A stretch of DNA of 64,000 nt from Pseudomonas sp. 6D_7.1_Bac1 (GCF_025465945.1 NZ_JANLNW010000051.1:1-64000), one strand, 5' to 3'; counted from the first letter of the stretch, positions 17,622-27,245 are shown. The notes: generated by a model not told the origin, from the letters alone. Numbers and translations are program-made.

Positions 17622-18790
17622 GGCTGTTCTCCGAGAATCTGCATGGCAATCCGCTCACGGTGCCAGGCAGGTGCGCCGAGAAAGCTTTCGCTGGCCCGGG
17701 CCCGTTTGAAATACAGATGCGGGTCGTATTCCCAGGTGAAGCCCACACCACCGTGCAGCTGGATCGACTCGGCAGCACAGTGGAAATAGCTCTCCGAGCA
17801 CTGAGCCTTGGCCAACGCTGCGGCCAGTGGTAATTGCGCCGCGACCTGCGGATCGCCGTGTGGGTCGAGCACTTCCTGCGCCACGCAAGCCGCGTAATAG
17901 CTGGCCGAACGCGCGCACTCGACCTGCAGCATCATGTCGGCGGCGCGGTGTTTAAGGGCTTGAAAACTGGCGATGGGCCGACCGAACTGCTGACGTTCCT
18001 GCATGTAGGCAACACTCAAGTCCAGCACCTGCTGCGCGCCACCGGTCTGCTCGGCGGCGAGGGCGATACAGGCCAGTTGCAGCACCTGATCAAGGACCGG
18101 CCAACCCGCGCCGACGGTGCCGAGCAGGCAGTCCGCTTCGAGGTACAGGTGGTTCAGTTCGATCCGCGCCTGACGGCGAGTCTGGTCCATAGTCGGCAAC
18201 ATCTGCCGGTTGATCCCGACACGGTTGGCCTCGACGGCAAACAGGCTGATGCCGGCTTCTCCGGTCGAACCAGGAGTTCGTGCGGCAATGATCAACAGGT
18301 CGGCGCTTTGGCCATCGAGTACGTGAGTCAGGGTGCCGTCGAGGACAAACCCCGAACCTTCGGCCACCACCGTGGCTTGCACATCCTCGGCCGCCCAGCC
18401 GTTACCACTGGTGAACGCCAGCGTGGCGGTGATGCGGCCATCGGCAATCTGCGGCAACCAGCGCTGTTGTTGCGCAGGACTCGCCGCCAGTAACAACGCG
18501 GGTGTGGCCATGCAGGCGGTGGCGAAGAATGGCGAGCAGAGCAAACGCCGGCCCATCTGTTCCAGCAAAACCGACAACTCGACAAAGCCCAGCCCCAAAC
18601 CACCGAAGGCTTCGGGAATATGGATCGCCGGCCAATACATTTCGCTGCACAGGCGCTGCCACAGCGCGCTGTCATACCCCTGCTCACTGACCATGGCCGC
18701 ACGCACGGCGGCACAGTCGGAGACATCGGCGAGAAAACCTTCGGCCGATGCGCGAATCATTTCCTGCTCGTCGCTGAATGCAAAGTCCAT
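17618..18790 (-). CDS. acyl-CoA dehydrogenase family protein (partner subunit)
   Basis: A 390-residue member of the shorter, more divergent ACAD class. It starts MDFAFSDEQEMIR and ends with the typical HGGVGFTWEYDPHLYFKRA block. The middle (GFVLDGTLTHVLDGQSADLL) replaces the usual substrate-loop sequence. It is the first gene of the six-gene operon ACAD-ACAD-SDR-MaoC-thiolase-KSI. The open frame extends 23 codons upstream, but the family starts at the position given. Paired with the downstream FadE30-like protein it likely forms a heteromeric dehydrogenase for a bulky ring substrate. Confidence 0.88.
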   Translation of the reverse strand: MDFAFSDEQEMIRASAEGFLADVSDCAAVRAAMVSEQGYDSALWQRLCSEMYWPAIHIPEAFGGLGLGFVELSVLLEQMGRRLLCSPFFATACMATPALLLAASPAQQQRWLPQIADGRITATLAFTSGNGWAAEDVQATVVAEGSGFVLDGTLTHVLDGQSADLLIIAARTPGSTGEAGISLFAVEANRVGINRQMLPTMDQTRRQARIELNHLYLEADCLLGTVGAGWPVLDQVLQLACIALAAEQTGGAQQVLDLSVAYMQERQQFGRPIASFQALKHRAADMMLQVECARSASYYAACVAQEVLDPHGDPQVAAQLPLAAALAKAQCSESYFHCAAESIQLHGGVGFTWEYDPHLYFKRARASESFLGAPAWHRERIAMQILGEQP

Positions 18791-18997
18791 CGCGGCGCCT
18801 TCTGCTCGTCTGGCGAGGTGTTCACCCCTTAGGCCATCGAGTGTGGCGAGCGCCGCCACCGGCAGAATCGTTAGCCTTGCCTAGTCCGAACGGGCGATGC
18901 CGTGGCGATCGACATGATTGCCCCCTCACCCGACACAATCTGGCACCCCTGGCCATCCACGTTATAGTTGAAGGGATCCAAACCGCGTGGAGGGGGT

Positions 18998-19189
18998 ATG
19001 CGCCAGATTGTCAGCAAAGAGCCATGGTGGGCTGCACCGCCCAAGCCGGGGCAGGATGAATCTGAACTGGAGTGGGGTTGGCTGGTCACGTACAACGAGG
19101 GCGAACCGCGCTTTGAGTTTGTCAAAGAGCGGCCGACGGATGATGAGATCCGCAATCGCAAGAGTTGCAGGATCACCGTTCAGGAATAG
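18998..19189 (+). CDS. conserved-looking small protein, unknown function
   Basis: A 63-residue soluble, acidic, tryptophan-rich protein (MRQIVSKEPWWAAPPKPGQD ... LEWGWLVTYNEGEPRFEFV). A perfect GGAGGGGG ribosome site stands directly before the ATG, which decides the start against an in-frame ATG ten codons upstream. No signal peptide or membrane segment. It lies between two minus-strand genes and is not obviously part of the steroid operon. I do not recognise the family. Confidence 0.65.
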   Translation: MRQIVSKEPWWAAPPKPGQDESELEWGWLVTYNEGEPRFEFVKERPTDDEIRNRKSCRITVQE

Positions 19190-19239
19190 GGACGGGGCTG
19201 CGTCCTTGCTCGCCCCGCCCTTGGGTCACGCAACGAACC

Positions 19240-19593
19240 TCACACGTTTACGATCGTCTCGAAGCCGCCGAAGATCATCCGCTGACCATCGAAGGGCATC
19301 GAGTTGCCCTCCGAACGGACTCGAGGGTCGTCCATGAACTGTTGCATGCCGGTGTCACGCGTTTTGCGGTCCGGCCAGAGGATCCACGAGAACACCACGG
19401 TCTCGCCTTCCTTGAGTTTCACCGCCATCGGGAACGAGGTCACCTTGCCTTCGGGCACGTCGTCCCCCCAGCATTCGGTGACGCTCAATGCGCCGTTCTC
19501 TTTGAAAATGGCGGCCATGAACTCGGCGTGCTGCTTGAATTTTTCACGGTTGGCGGTGGGTACAGCGGCAATAAAGCCATCGACATAGGGCAT
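19240..19593 (-). CDS. DUF1428 family protein (YbaA-like)
   Basis: A 117-residue protein, beginning MPYVDGFIAAVPTANREKF and containing MAAIFKENGALSVTECWGDD, SWILWPDRKTRD and DDPRV. This is the DUF1428 pattern, a dimeric alpha+beta barrel fold of unknown biochemical role. An AGGAG site 7 bases before the ATG fixes the start; a GTG two codons upstream is possible. It stands alone, with a repeat-filled gap upstream. Confidence 0.85.
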   Translation of the reverse strand: MPYVDGFIAAVPTANREKFKQHAEFMAAIFKENGALSVTECWGDDVPEGKVTSFPMAVKLKEGETVVFSWILWPDRKTRDTGMQQFMDDPRVRSEGNSMPFDGQRMIFGGFETIVNV

Positions 19594-19920
19594 GATCACT
19601 CTCCTCGTTGAAATGCGTCACTGATTTACCGGTTAGTCGATCCGCAGGACCGCAAATCGACAGGCACCTCAAGTAGACCGACCAACGGGCATAAATTGAA
19701 ATGCGGTGCAGAACTATCCCGTAGCAGCTGTCGAGCCCGCGAGGCTGCGTTCGAGGACGAAGTCCTCGTAAATCCTATATACGCGGATTGCCTGATAGAA
19801 CGCGCTGCCCGATTTTACGACCGCTTCGCAGCCGAACGCAGCCTCGCGGGCTCGACAGCTGCTACGGGCGGTTCATCCGCCGTATTTCATTGTTGTGCAG
19901 ATACCTATGCACTATCCCCG
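19594..19920. other. intergenic region, mostly a palindromic repeat
   Basis: This 327-base gap separates the DUF1428 gene from the sensor kinase gene, both on the minus strand. About half is the 151-base family C repeat. The promoter of the DUF1428 gene should lie at its left end. I saw no gene. Confidence 0.6.
19718..19868. repeat. long palindromic repeat, family C copy 1
   Basis: Begins CCCGTAGCAGCTGTCGAGCC and ends with its inverse (GGCTCGACAGCTGCTACGGG). A second inner inverted pair (CGAGGCTGCGTTCG and CGAACGCAGCCTCG) lies inside. 151 bases. Related copies are at 57094-57251 and 60375-60503. It may act as a transcription stop for the efflux operon. Confidence 0.88.
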
Positions 19921-21243
19921 TCAGAGCGGGAGTTGCTCCTGGCGCGCTGTCAGGTCTACGGCGAAGTGGCAGCCGTGGGGTTCGCAGGTGGTGAGTTCCA
20001 CTCGCCAGTTCTGGTTGGTGCAGATCCGCTGGACCAGCGACAGCCCCAATCCCAGCCCTTCGCCTCGGTGTTCGTCGCCCCTGACAAAGGGCTGGAACAT
20101 CGCATGGCGTTTTTCTTCCGGAATGCCGATTCCGCTGTCTTCCACGCTGAAGCCTTGGTCACGCAGGGTCAGGCGAATGAAGCCATGATCCGTGTAGTGC
20201 CAGGCGTTGCGTAGCAGGTTGCCCATCACCGATTGCAGGAATGTCAGATTATAGTGGGTGTTTGAGGCCTGCTCGTCGAGGTAGATGAACTCCAGGCCTT
20301 TTTCCCGGATCAGCCGGCCCCATATCTCCGCCAGCGCATCGGCGACTTCTTTCAACGACGCGTTGACACCGTTGCCGGAGTCGTTGTCCCGGTCACGCGC
20401 CAGCATCAGGAACGTGTCGACCAGTTGCCGCATTTCATCGCTGGCCCTGGCAATACGGCTGATCTGAGCCATCGAGCGTTGATCCAGGGCACGATTGCTC
20501 AGCAACAGCTCACACGAACTGGCGAGCACCATCAACGGGGTGCGCAGCTCGTGGCTCACATCGCTGGTGAAGAGTTTTTCCCGGCCCAGTGCCTCACGCA
20601 GTCGACCCAGGGTTTGATCAAAGGAAACGGCCAGTTCGCCAACCTCGTCGACGGCGTACTCGGGTGCCAGCGGCGGTGCGAGTTCCAGTAACTGGTCGCG
20701 GTGACGCACCTGGCGCGCCAGACGGATCACCGGCGCCATGACGCGTCGGGCCAGCAGCCAACCCAACAGAATCGCCAGCAGGATGCTCAACACGAACCCG
20801 ACAATCACCACCGCGTACAACAACCGTTCGCGTTGTTCGTGGCTTCGCTGATCCTTGAGCAGGATGTATTGGCGACCGTCGACCACCCGCACCATGGCGT
20901 AGTAGTCCTCGCCGTCATAGACAATTTCCTGAAAGCCGGGGTGCAGCGCCTTGAGCTGCTCGTCCGGAGCCATTTCGCCCAGCCCGCCCTCAAAGAAAAA
21001 AAACTCGTCTTTCTCCGGTCGATGGGTCCAGTCATCGGTGTTGTCCATCAGCAGCAAACGTTGCAGCCCACCGCTCAGACTGGTGGTGGTGAGCTTTCCT
21101 TCAACGACATGCACGGTCACGACAATGCCGACCGCAAAGACCCCCGCGACAAACGCAGTCATCAATGCGAAAACAATCACAATCCTTTTTGTCAGGCTCT
21201 GTTTGGAGTCCATGTCTTTCCAGTGTTCGAAGACCGGTTTCAC
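19921..21243 (-). CDS. sensor histidine kinase of the RND efflux operon
   Basis: A 440-residue inner-membrane kinase. Membrane helix about residues 20-45, periplasmic sensor region about 46-140, second helix about 141-163, HAMP linker, phosphoacceptor His231 in SDVSHELRTPL, and an ATP-binding domain with NLLRNAWHYT, VEDSGIGIPEE and GLGLGLSLV. It overlaps the RND pump stop by 4 bases if the GTG start is used; an internal ATG (MDSKQSL) 10 codons later is an alternative. The response regulator sits at the other end of the operon. Together they probably sense a pump substrate or envelope stress. Confidence 0.88.
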   Translation of the reverse strand: MKPVFEHWKDMDSKQSLTKRIVIVFALMTAFVAGVFAVGIVVTVHVVEGKLTTTSLSGGLQRLLLMDNTDDWTHRPEKDEFFFFEGGLGEMAPDEQLKALHPGFQEIVYDGEDYYAMVRVVDGRQYILLKDQRSHEQRERLLYAVVIVGFVLSILLAILLGWLLARRVMAPVIRLARQVRHRDQLLELAPPLAPEYAVDEVGELAVSFDQTLGRLREALGREKLFTSDVSHELRTPLMVLASSCELLLSNRALDQRSMAQISRIARASDEMRQLVDTFLMLARDRDNDSGNGVNASLKEVADALAEIWGRLIREKGLEFIYLDEQASNTHYNLTFLQSVMGNLLRNAWHYTDHGFIRLTLRDQGFSVEDSGIGIPEEKRHAMFQPFVRGDEHRGEGLGLGLSLVQRICTNQNWRVELTTCEPHGCHFAVDLTARQEQLPL

Positions 21244-24200
21244 ACCTTGATGTCCTGCGCGACGAGCGTTTGCCCGCGACGCCGACGCTCAAACCAAAGG
21301 TAGACAACCGGTGTGGTGTACAACGTCAGGATCTGCGATACCGCCAGGCCACCAACGATGGCGATGCCCAATGGTTGGCGAAGCTCCGAGCCGGCACCGT
21401 GGCCGAACGCCAAGGGCACCGCACCGAGCAATGCCGCCAGTGAGGTCATCAAGATAGGGCGCAATCGTAACAGACACCCTTCACGCACGGCCTCTCTGGC
21501 GGACAGGCCACGTTGCTGGGCCGACAGCGTGAAGTCAACGATCATGATCGCGTTCTTCTTGACGATGCCGATCAGCAAAATAATGCCGATCATCCCAAGT
21601 ACCGACAGGTCCTGTCCACACAGCATCAGTGCCAGCAGCGCACCGAACCCGGCAGACGGCAGGGTCGAGATGATCGTCAACGGGTGAATGGCATTCTCGT
21701 ACAGCACGCCCAGCACGATGTAGACGGTCAGAATCGCCGCCAGAATCAGCCAGGGCTGGGATTTGAGCGAGTCCTGGAATGCCTGGGCGGTGCCCTGGAA
21801 ACTACCCACGACGGAGTCAGGCATCGCCACTGCCAGGGACGCTTGGTTGATCGCGCTGACTGCATCGCTCAGGGCCTGGCCGGACGCCAGGTCAAACGAC
21901 AGGGTAATGGCCGGAAACACCCCTTGGTGGTTGATGATGATCGGCACCTGCTCGGTCTTGATGCTCGCCAACAGACTCAGTGGCACCAGGGTTCCCGAGT
22001 TTGCGCGCACGTATAAATGCTCAAGCGTGGTGGTGGACGTCTGCCAGTGCGGGTCCAGTTCGAGAATCACGTGGTTCTGGTCGAGTTGGGTGAACATCGT
22101 CGCGACCTGACGCTGCCCGAAGGCGTCGTACAGCACGTCGTCAATGGACTGCACCGTCACGCCCAGGCGCGCCGCCGTGGCCCGGTCGATCACCAGGGTT
22201 GCCTGAGGAATCGCCTGTTGCTGGTCAGATGTCACGTGTTGCAGTTGCGGCAAGGTCTTGAGTTTTTCCAGCAATACCCCGCTCCAGTGATCCAGCTCGG
22301 CACTGTCCGGGTCCTGAAGGGTGTACTGGTACTGGGTTTTACTGGCGCGGCCACCGATCTGGATGTCCTGGTTGGCCTGCAGGTAGACCTTGACGCCGGA
22401 CAACTGATCGAGGGCCGGCTGCAAGCGGCTGATCACCTCGCGGGCACTGTCGGTGCGCTCGCTGAACGGCTTGAGGTTGATCATCACCTTGCCCTGGCTG
22501 ACGGTCGGGTTCGGGCCAATCCAGAAATACACCTTGGCCACCGCCGGGTCATGACCGATGACCTCGGCGACGCGATTGACCTGGTCTCGCATGGCCAACG
22601 GCGAAATATCGGCAGCGGATTCGGCGATGCCCTGGATCAGGCCGTTATCCTGCTGCGGGAAGAAGCCCTTGGGAATGCTGACGTACAACACCGCCGTCGC
22701 CAGCAACGTGGCCAGTGTCACGCCGAGGGTCAGGCGCTGATGGTCGAGTACCCAGTCGAGGCTGCGGCGATAGCCATCGTGCAGGCCGGTGAATACCCGC
22801 TCGCAGGCCTGGGCGAAACGCCCCTCCTCGCTCTCGGCATGGGGTTTGAGCAGCCAGGCGCAGAGCATCGGCGTGATGGTCAGCGAGACGATGCAGGACA
22901 TGATGATCGCCACGCTGACCGTGACCGCGAACTCGCGCATCAAGCGCCCGACGATCCCTGACATCAACAGGATCGGCAAAAACACCGCGATCAGCGACAC
23001 CGTCATCGAGACAATGGTGAACGCCACTTCGCGCAAGCCATCGACCGCCGATTGCAGGCGCGACTTGCCCATCTCCAGATGGCGCACGATGTTTTCCATC
23101 ACCACGATGGCATCGTCCACCACAAAGCCAACGGCAATCGCCAGGCCCATGATCGACAGGTTGTCCAGGCTGTAGCCCAGCAAATACATGACGCCGAAGG
23201 TCGACACCAGTGACAGCGGAATGGTCAGGCTCGGGATCAGGGTGGCAGTGGCCTTGCGCAGAAACACGAAGATCACCACGACCACCAGGGCAATCGACAA
23301 CAGCAAGGTGAACTGCATGTCGTTGACCGAGGCTTCGATGGTTTGAGTCCGATCACCCACCACCTGCACCTGTACATCACGCGGCAAGGACGCGGTCAGT
23401 TCGGGCAGCTTGGCCTTGATCGTGGCGATGGTCGACAGCAGGTTGAATCCCGGTTGCTTGTGGATGTCGACGATCACCGTCGGCTCACCGCCCAACTGCG
23501 CGGCCTGCTGGGTGTCTTCGGCGCCGGCAATCACCCGACCGAGGTCGCCGAGCTTGATCGGCATGCCGTTTTTATAGGCAATGACCTGATCGCGGTAATG
23601 CTGCGGGTCGAGCATCTGGTCGGTCGCGCCGAGGGTGATGGAACGGGTCTGCCCGTCAAGGGTGCCCTTGGGCTGATCCACGGTACTGACACCGATCACG
23701 CTGCGCACGTCTTCCAGGCTCAGGCCACGTGCGGCCAGCGCATCCGGGTCGATCTGAATGCGCACCGCCGGTTTCTGTTCGCCATGGAAATCCACCAGGC
23801 CGACGCCGGGCATCTGCGACAAACGCTGGGCAATGTAGTTGTCCGCGTAACGGTCGAGTTCCGGCAGCGTGCGCGTCGGCGATGTCACAGCCAGCGACAA
23901 CACCGTCCCTTCCGCCGGGTTGACCTTGTTGAAGGTCGGGGTGCTGGTCATGGTCTTCGGCAGGTTCGGGGTGGCGGTGTTGATCGCGGTCTGCACATCC
24001 TGTGCAGCGCCGTCGATGTTCCGCGACAGGTCGAACTGCAAGACAATCTGGGTTTTGCCGGCCGCGCTCGATGAAGTCATCGAGGTGACTTGAGGAACAG
24101 CGGCAAAGGCTCTTTCCAGTGGCGTCGCCACCGATGAAGCCATGGTCTCGGCGCTGGCCCCGGAGAGTTTGGCGGTCACCTGAATGGTCGGAAAATCAAC

Positions 24201-24317
24201 GGTGGGCAGCGGTGCCACCGGCAATTGGAAGTAAGCGAAAGCCCCCAGCAGCATGACCCCAAGCGCCAACAGGCTCAGGCCAACCCGTCGTTGAATCAGT
24301 CCGGCGAGTCCGTTCAT
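21240..24317 (-). CDS. RND multidrug efflux transporter, inner-membrane pump (MdtB/MuxB-like)
   Basis: A 1025-residue HAE1-type pump with 12 predicted membrane helices and two large periplasmic loops. It opens MNGLAGLIQRRVGLSLLALG, and has the proton-relay aspartates in GFVVDDAIVVMENI in helix 4 and the paired SIMGLAIAVG motif. The late GIVKKNAIMIVDF motif carries the helix-10 lysine. The start, with few residues before the first helix, and the sequence style match MdtB/MdtC and MuxB rather than AcrB/MexB. Unlike the Mdt and Mux systems, only one pump gene is present. ATGA overlaps at both ends show coupling to the adaptor and to the kinase gene. Substrates unknown. Confidence 0.93.
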   Translation of the reverse strand: MNGLAGLIQRRVGLSLLALGVMLLGAFAYFQLPVAPLPTVDFPTIQVTAKLSGASAETMASSVATPLERAFAAVPQVTSMTSSSAAGKTQIVLQFDLSRNIDGAAQDVQTAINTATPNLPKTMTSTPTFNKVNPAEGTVLSLAVTSPTRTLPELDRYADNYIAQRLSQMPGVGLVDFHGEQKPAVRIQIDPDALAARGLSLEDVRSVIGVSTVDQPKGTLDGQTRSITLGATDQMLDPQHYRDQVIAYKNGMPIKLGDLGRVIAGAEDTQQAAQLGGEPTVIVDIHKQPGFNLLSTIATIKAKLPELTASLPRDVQVQVVGDRTQTIEASVNDMQFTLLLSIALVVVVIFVFLRKATATLIPSLTIPLSLVSTFGVMYLLGYSLDNLSIMGLAIAVGFVVDDAIVVMENIVRHLEMGKSRLQSAVDGLREVAFTIVSMTVSLIAVFLPILLMSGIVGRLMREFAVTVSVAIIMSCIVSLTITPMLCAWLLKPHAESEEGRFAQACERVFTGLHDGYRRSLDWVLDHQRLTLGVTLATLLATAVLYVSIPKGFFPQQDNGLIQGIAESAADISPLAMRDQVNRVAEVIGHDPAVAKVYFWIGPNPTVSQGKVMINLKPFSERTDSAREVISRLQPALDQLSGVKVYLQANQDIQIGGRASKTQYQYTLQDPDSAELDHWSGVLLEKLKTLPQLQHVTSDQQQAIPQATLVIDRATAARLGVTVQSIDDVLYDAFGQRQVATMFTQLDQNHVILELDPHWQTSTTTLEHLYVRANSGTLVPLSLLASIKTEQVPIIINHQGVFPAITLSFDLASGQALSDAVSAINQASLAVAMPDSVVGSFQGTAQAFQDSLKSQPWLILAAILTVYIVLGVLYENAIHPLTIISTLPSAGFGALLALMLCGQDLSVLGMIGIILLIGIVKKNAIMIVDFTLSAQQRGLSAREAVREGCLLRLRPILMTSLAALLGAVPLAFGHGAGSELRQPLGIAIVGGLAVSQILTLYTTPVVYLWFERRRRGQTLVAQDIKV

Positions 24318-25507
24318 TGCGCATTCTCCACCGGCGTGGCGGACACCAGCGCGGCGGCTTCGTCAGCCTTGATCGACGTGACTTTGACGCCCGGCGCGAT
24401 GCGTGACTGACCTTGCACGACCACCGTTTCTCCGGCAGTCAGCCCCTGACGAATCCACTGTTTGCCATCGACCACCGCGGCGGCATCGACCTGGCGCGGC
24501 TGCACGCGTTGATCGGTGCCCACCACATAAACAAAGTTACCCTGACGGCCGAACTGCACGGCGTTGGCCGGCACTACCGTGACGTCCTGACGGGTATTGA
24601 CCAGCAAGCGTGCGCTGACCAACTCGCCGGGCCACAACTGGTTGGCACTGTTGTCGAATTCGGCCTTCAACTGGATCTGACCGCTGGCCGCTGCGACTTG
24701 GCTGTCAATGAAGCTCAGATGACCGCGCGCGATTTCCTGCTGGCCGTCGCGGGTCATGGCGACTACCTGCAAGGCATTCCTGGCGTTTTCTGCAAGGATC
24801 TGCGGCAGTTCATCCTGGGAGACGGCGAAGGCCACTGAAATCGGGTTCATCTGGGTGATGGTCACCAGACCTGTGGCTTCCGCGCCGTGGGCGATGGCGC
24901 CGACATCCAGCAAACGCTGGCCGGTACGCCCGGTCAGCGGCGCTTTGACCTGAGTGAACTCCAGTTGCAGGCGCGCGTTGTCCAGTGCCGCCTGGTCAGC
25001 CTGCACCGTGGCCTGTTGCGCGGCCAATTGGGCGCGGTAGGTGTCAACATCCTGGGTCGGGCCGGCCTTGGCCGCTGCCAGTTTGCTGGCCCGGTCCAGA
25101 TTGACCCGCAGGTCGGCCAACTGCGCCTGATCCTTGGCCACCAGCGCTTGCGCCTGGGCCACTTGCGCCTGATAGACCCGTGGATCGATCACCGCCAGCA
25201 GACTGCCGGCATTCACCGTCTGGCCTTCCTTGAACAGGACTTTCTGCAACTCGCCGTCCACCCGAACCCGCACATTGACGCTGTTGAGCGGCTGGACGTT
25301 GCCAATCGCACTGAGCCAGATCGGCAGGTCCTGTCGGCTCACCTGCGTCAGTTGCACCGGCACTGCTGTGGCTTCAGCCTTGGTGGGCGCGGCCTGGGCC
25401 CGTTTGATCCACTGAAAGCCGCCGACGCCGGCGCCTAGCAGGAGGACCAGCAGCGCCCAGGAGAGTGCTCGATGGCGAGGGTTCACAACGCGTGGCTTAG
25501 CATTCAT
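24314..25507 (-). CDS. RND efflux periplasmic adaptor subunit (MdtA-like)
   Basis: A 397-residue membrane fusion protein. N-terminal membrane anchor about residues 14-37, a lipoyl half-motif (VRVRVDGELQKVLFKEGQTV), a long alpha-helical hairpin (about 105-175, rich in A/Q), the second lipoyl half (VKAPLTGRTGQRLLDVG), a beta-barrel and a membrane-proximal domain. It bridges the pump and the outer-membrane channel. ATGA overlaps with both neighbouring genes. Normal length, with no lipobox cysteine, so it is held by its N-terminal helix. Confidence 0.92.
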   Translation of the reverse strand: MNAKPRVVNPRHRALSWALLVLLLGAGVGGFQWIKRAQAAPTKAEATAVPVQLTQVSRQDLPIWLSAIGNVQPLNSVNVRVRVDGELQKVLFKEGQTVNAGSLLAVIDPRVYQAQVAQAQALVAKDQAQLADLRVNLDRASKLAAAKAGPTQDVDTYRAQLAAQQATVQADQAALDNARLQLEFTQVKAPLTGRTGQRLLDVGAIAHGAEATGLVTITQMNPISVAFAVSQDELPQILAENARNALQVVAMTRDGQQEIARGHLSFIDSQVAAASGQIQLKAEFDNSANQLWPGELVSARLLVNTRQDVTVVPANAVQFGRQGNFVYVVGTDQRVQPRQVDAAAVVDGKQWIRQGLTAGETVVVQGQSRIAPGVKVTSIKADEAAALVSATPVENAQ

Positions 25508-26910
25508 GGGTGAGACGCCTGGGAAGGAGAAAGGGAAGCGAGGGTGTCGGGCGTGAAGTCACCGCCCAGCGCGCGAAACAAACCGACGGCGGCCTGCAGG
25601 TGTTGCAGGCGCACCTGCAACAGCGTGTCTTCGGCCTGGTACTGGGTGCGCTCGACGATCAGCAAGGTCTGAAAGTCGGTGGAGCCCAGCCGGTAACGAA
25701 CCTGCGCTAACCTCGCGGCCTCACGGGCGGAGTCCACCGCGGCCTGATTCAAGGCATAGCTTTTATCCAGTTCGCGATTGGCGCTCAGTTGGGTTTCGAC
25801 GTCTTGCAGCGCCTCGATCACCGATTCGCGGTAACTGGCGGTCAGTTCCTGCGCGTGGGCCTGATCAAAGTGCAACTGGCCGTTGAGCTGGCCGCCGGTG
25901 AACACCGGTTGGGCCAATGTGCCAACCGCGCTCCAGATACTGCCGCCGGCAATGGTGTCGATGCCGCCGATCAAGTCCAGTGACAGATTCGGCAAGAACG
26001 CTGCACGAGCGACCCCAACATCGAAGTTGGCGGAGATCAGCCGCGCTTCAGCCGCTTGCACATCGGGCCGCTGACGCAGCAGGCCGATGGGTAATCCGGC
26101 GGACGGGCTCGGAACCTGCAAACCGTCGAGGCCGGAGCTTTGCAGGTGGAAACCTTGCGGCGTCTCGCCCACCAGCACCGCCAATTGGTAGAGCGCCAGA
26201 TCGCGCTGCTGCCGCAGGGGCGGCATCGCGGCCTGGAAGGTTTGCAAGGCGTTGCGTTGCTGCGCCACCTCCAAATTGGACACGGCACCCTGACTGGCCT
26301 GGACTTCGACCAGGTCGAGTACCTGCTTGGCGTCATCGGCGATCGACTGGGCCAAGCGCAGCCGTTCCTCCAGCGACAACACCTGGAAGTAGCTGTCGGC
26401 GATGCTCGCCCCCAGGCTCATGCGCAAGGTTTGTGCATCGAACACGCTGGCATTGGCCAGTGCGTCGGCGGAATCGGCGGCGGCGCGCTGTTTGCCCCAG
26501 AAGTCCAGTTCGTAGGTCGCTTCGGCGAACACGCTGCTTTTTTTCGTGGTGCCGTAATTGCTCTGACGCTGGACATTGCCGCCCAGCGCCAGCGTCGGAT
26601 ATTGACCAGCGCCGACGACCTGAGCCGAAGCGCGGGCTTCTTCAATGCGGCTGGCCGCGGCTTTAAGGGTGTAATTGGCCGAGAGGCCGCGGGCGATCAG
26701 GTTATTGAGTTCAGCACTGTGAAATTCGCTCCACCACTGCCCGCCTCGCGCAGCGGACGTTTGCTCGGCGCCGTTCCAGCTTTTCGCCAGCGGCAATTGC
26801 GGCTGGTGGTAAGTGGGCACCATCGAGCAGCCACCGAGCATCAATACGCCCAGAAGCACCGATATTGATAAAAAGTTACGCCTCGGTGAGGTTGCAACTG
26901 ACATTGGCAC
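25504..26910 (-). CDS. outer membrane efflux lipoprotein (OprM/NodT family)
   Basis: A 468-residue TolC-like channel. A lipoprotein signal peptide ends in LMLGGC with acylated Cys28. Two repeats of the outer membrane efflux domain follow, with typical ALGGNVQRQSNYG, YELDFWGKQRAA and RRPDVQ-like (RQRPDVQAAEARL) blocks. First gene of the channel-adaptor-pump-kinase run, about 335 bases downstream of the response regulator gene. The GTG start is favoured by a GGAG site 5 bases away; an ATG two codons in is the alternative. Confidence 0.9.
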   Translation of the reverse strand: MPMSVATSPRRNFLSISVLLGVLMLGGCSMVPTYHQPQLPLAKSWNGAEQTSAARGGQWWSEFHSAELNNLIARGLSANYTLKAAASRIEEARASAQVVGAGQYPTLALGGNVQRQSNYGTTKKSSVFAEATYELDFWGKQRAAADSADALANASVFDAQTLRMSLGASIADSYFQVLSLEERLRLAQSIADDAKQVLDLVEVQASQGAVSNLEVAQQRNALQTFQAAMPPLRQQRDLALYQLAVLVGETPQGFHLQSSGLDGLQVPSPSAGLPIGLLRQRPDVQAAEARLISANFDVGVARAAFLPNLSLDLIGGIDTIAGGSIWSAVGTLAQPVFTGGQLNGQLHFDQAHAQELTASYRESVIEALQDVETQLSANRELDKSYALNQAAVDSAREAARLAQVRYRLGSTDFQTLLIVERTQYQAEDTLLQVRLQHLQAAVGLFRALGGDFTPDTLASLSPSQASHP

Positions 26911-27245
26911 GCGATCTCCGGCTGAAACGTTTGTGGAGCTAGTCCACGAATCAGCCGAAGATAGCCTGTAGCGCCTAGCAGAGCGTTCGCCTGTAGGTAA
27001 ACTTTTGTTTAATCAGGCTCGGGGCCAATGCCAGTCAGTTAAGGGAAAAGCACGCCGAACACAAAACCTGTGGCGAGGGAGCTTGCTCCCGCTGGGTCGC
27101 GAAGCGACCCTAAAATCAGCCACCGCAAATACCCAGATAGAACGCGATTGCCGGATTACGACCGCTTCGCGGCCGAGCGGGAGCAAGCTCCCTCGCCACA
27201 ATGGATCACCAGGCGATAGATTTCCGTTAGCTGACTGGCATTACC
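26911..27245. other. intergenic region with family B repeat
   Basis: A 335-base gap between the response regulator and the efflux channel gene. It should contain the promoter of the efflux operon. The 132-base repeat fills its centre; the stretch beside the channel gene (CTGTAGCGCC, CCTGTAGGTAAAC) has no clear boxes. No gene seen. Confidence 0.6.
27069..27200. repeat. REP-like palindromic repeat, family B copy 2
   Basis: Starts TGTGGCGAGGGAGCTTGCTC and ends GAGCAAGCTCCCTCGCCACA. At 132 bases it matches the length of the copy at 7867-7998, while the interiors differ. Confidence 0.9.
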
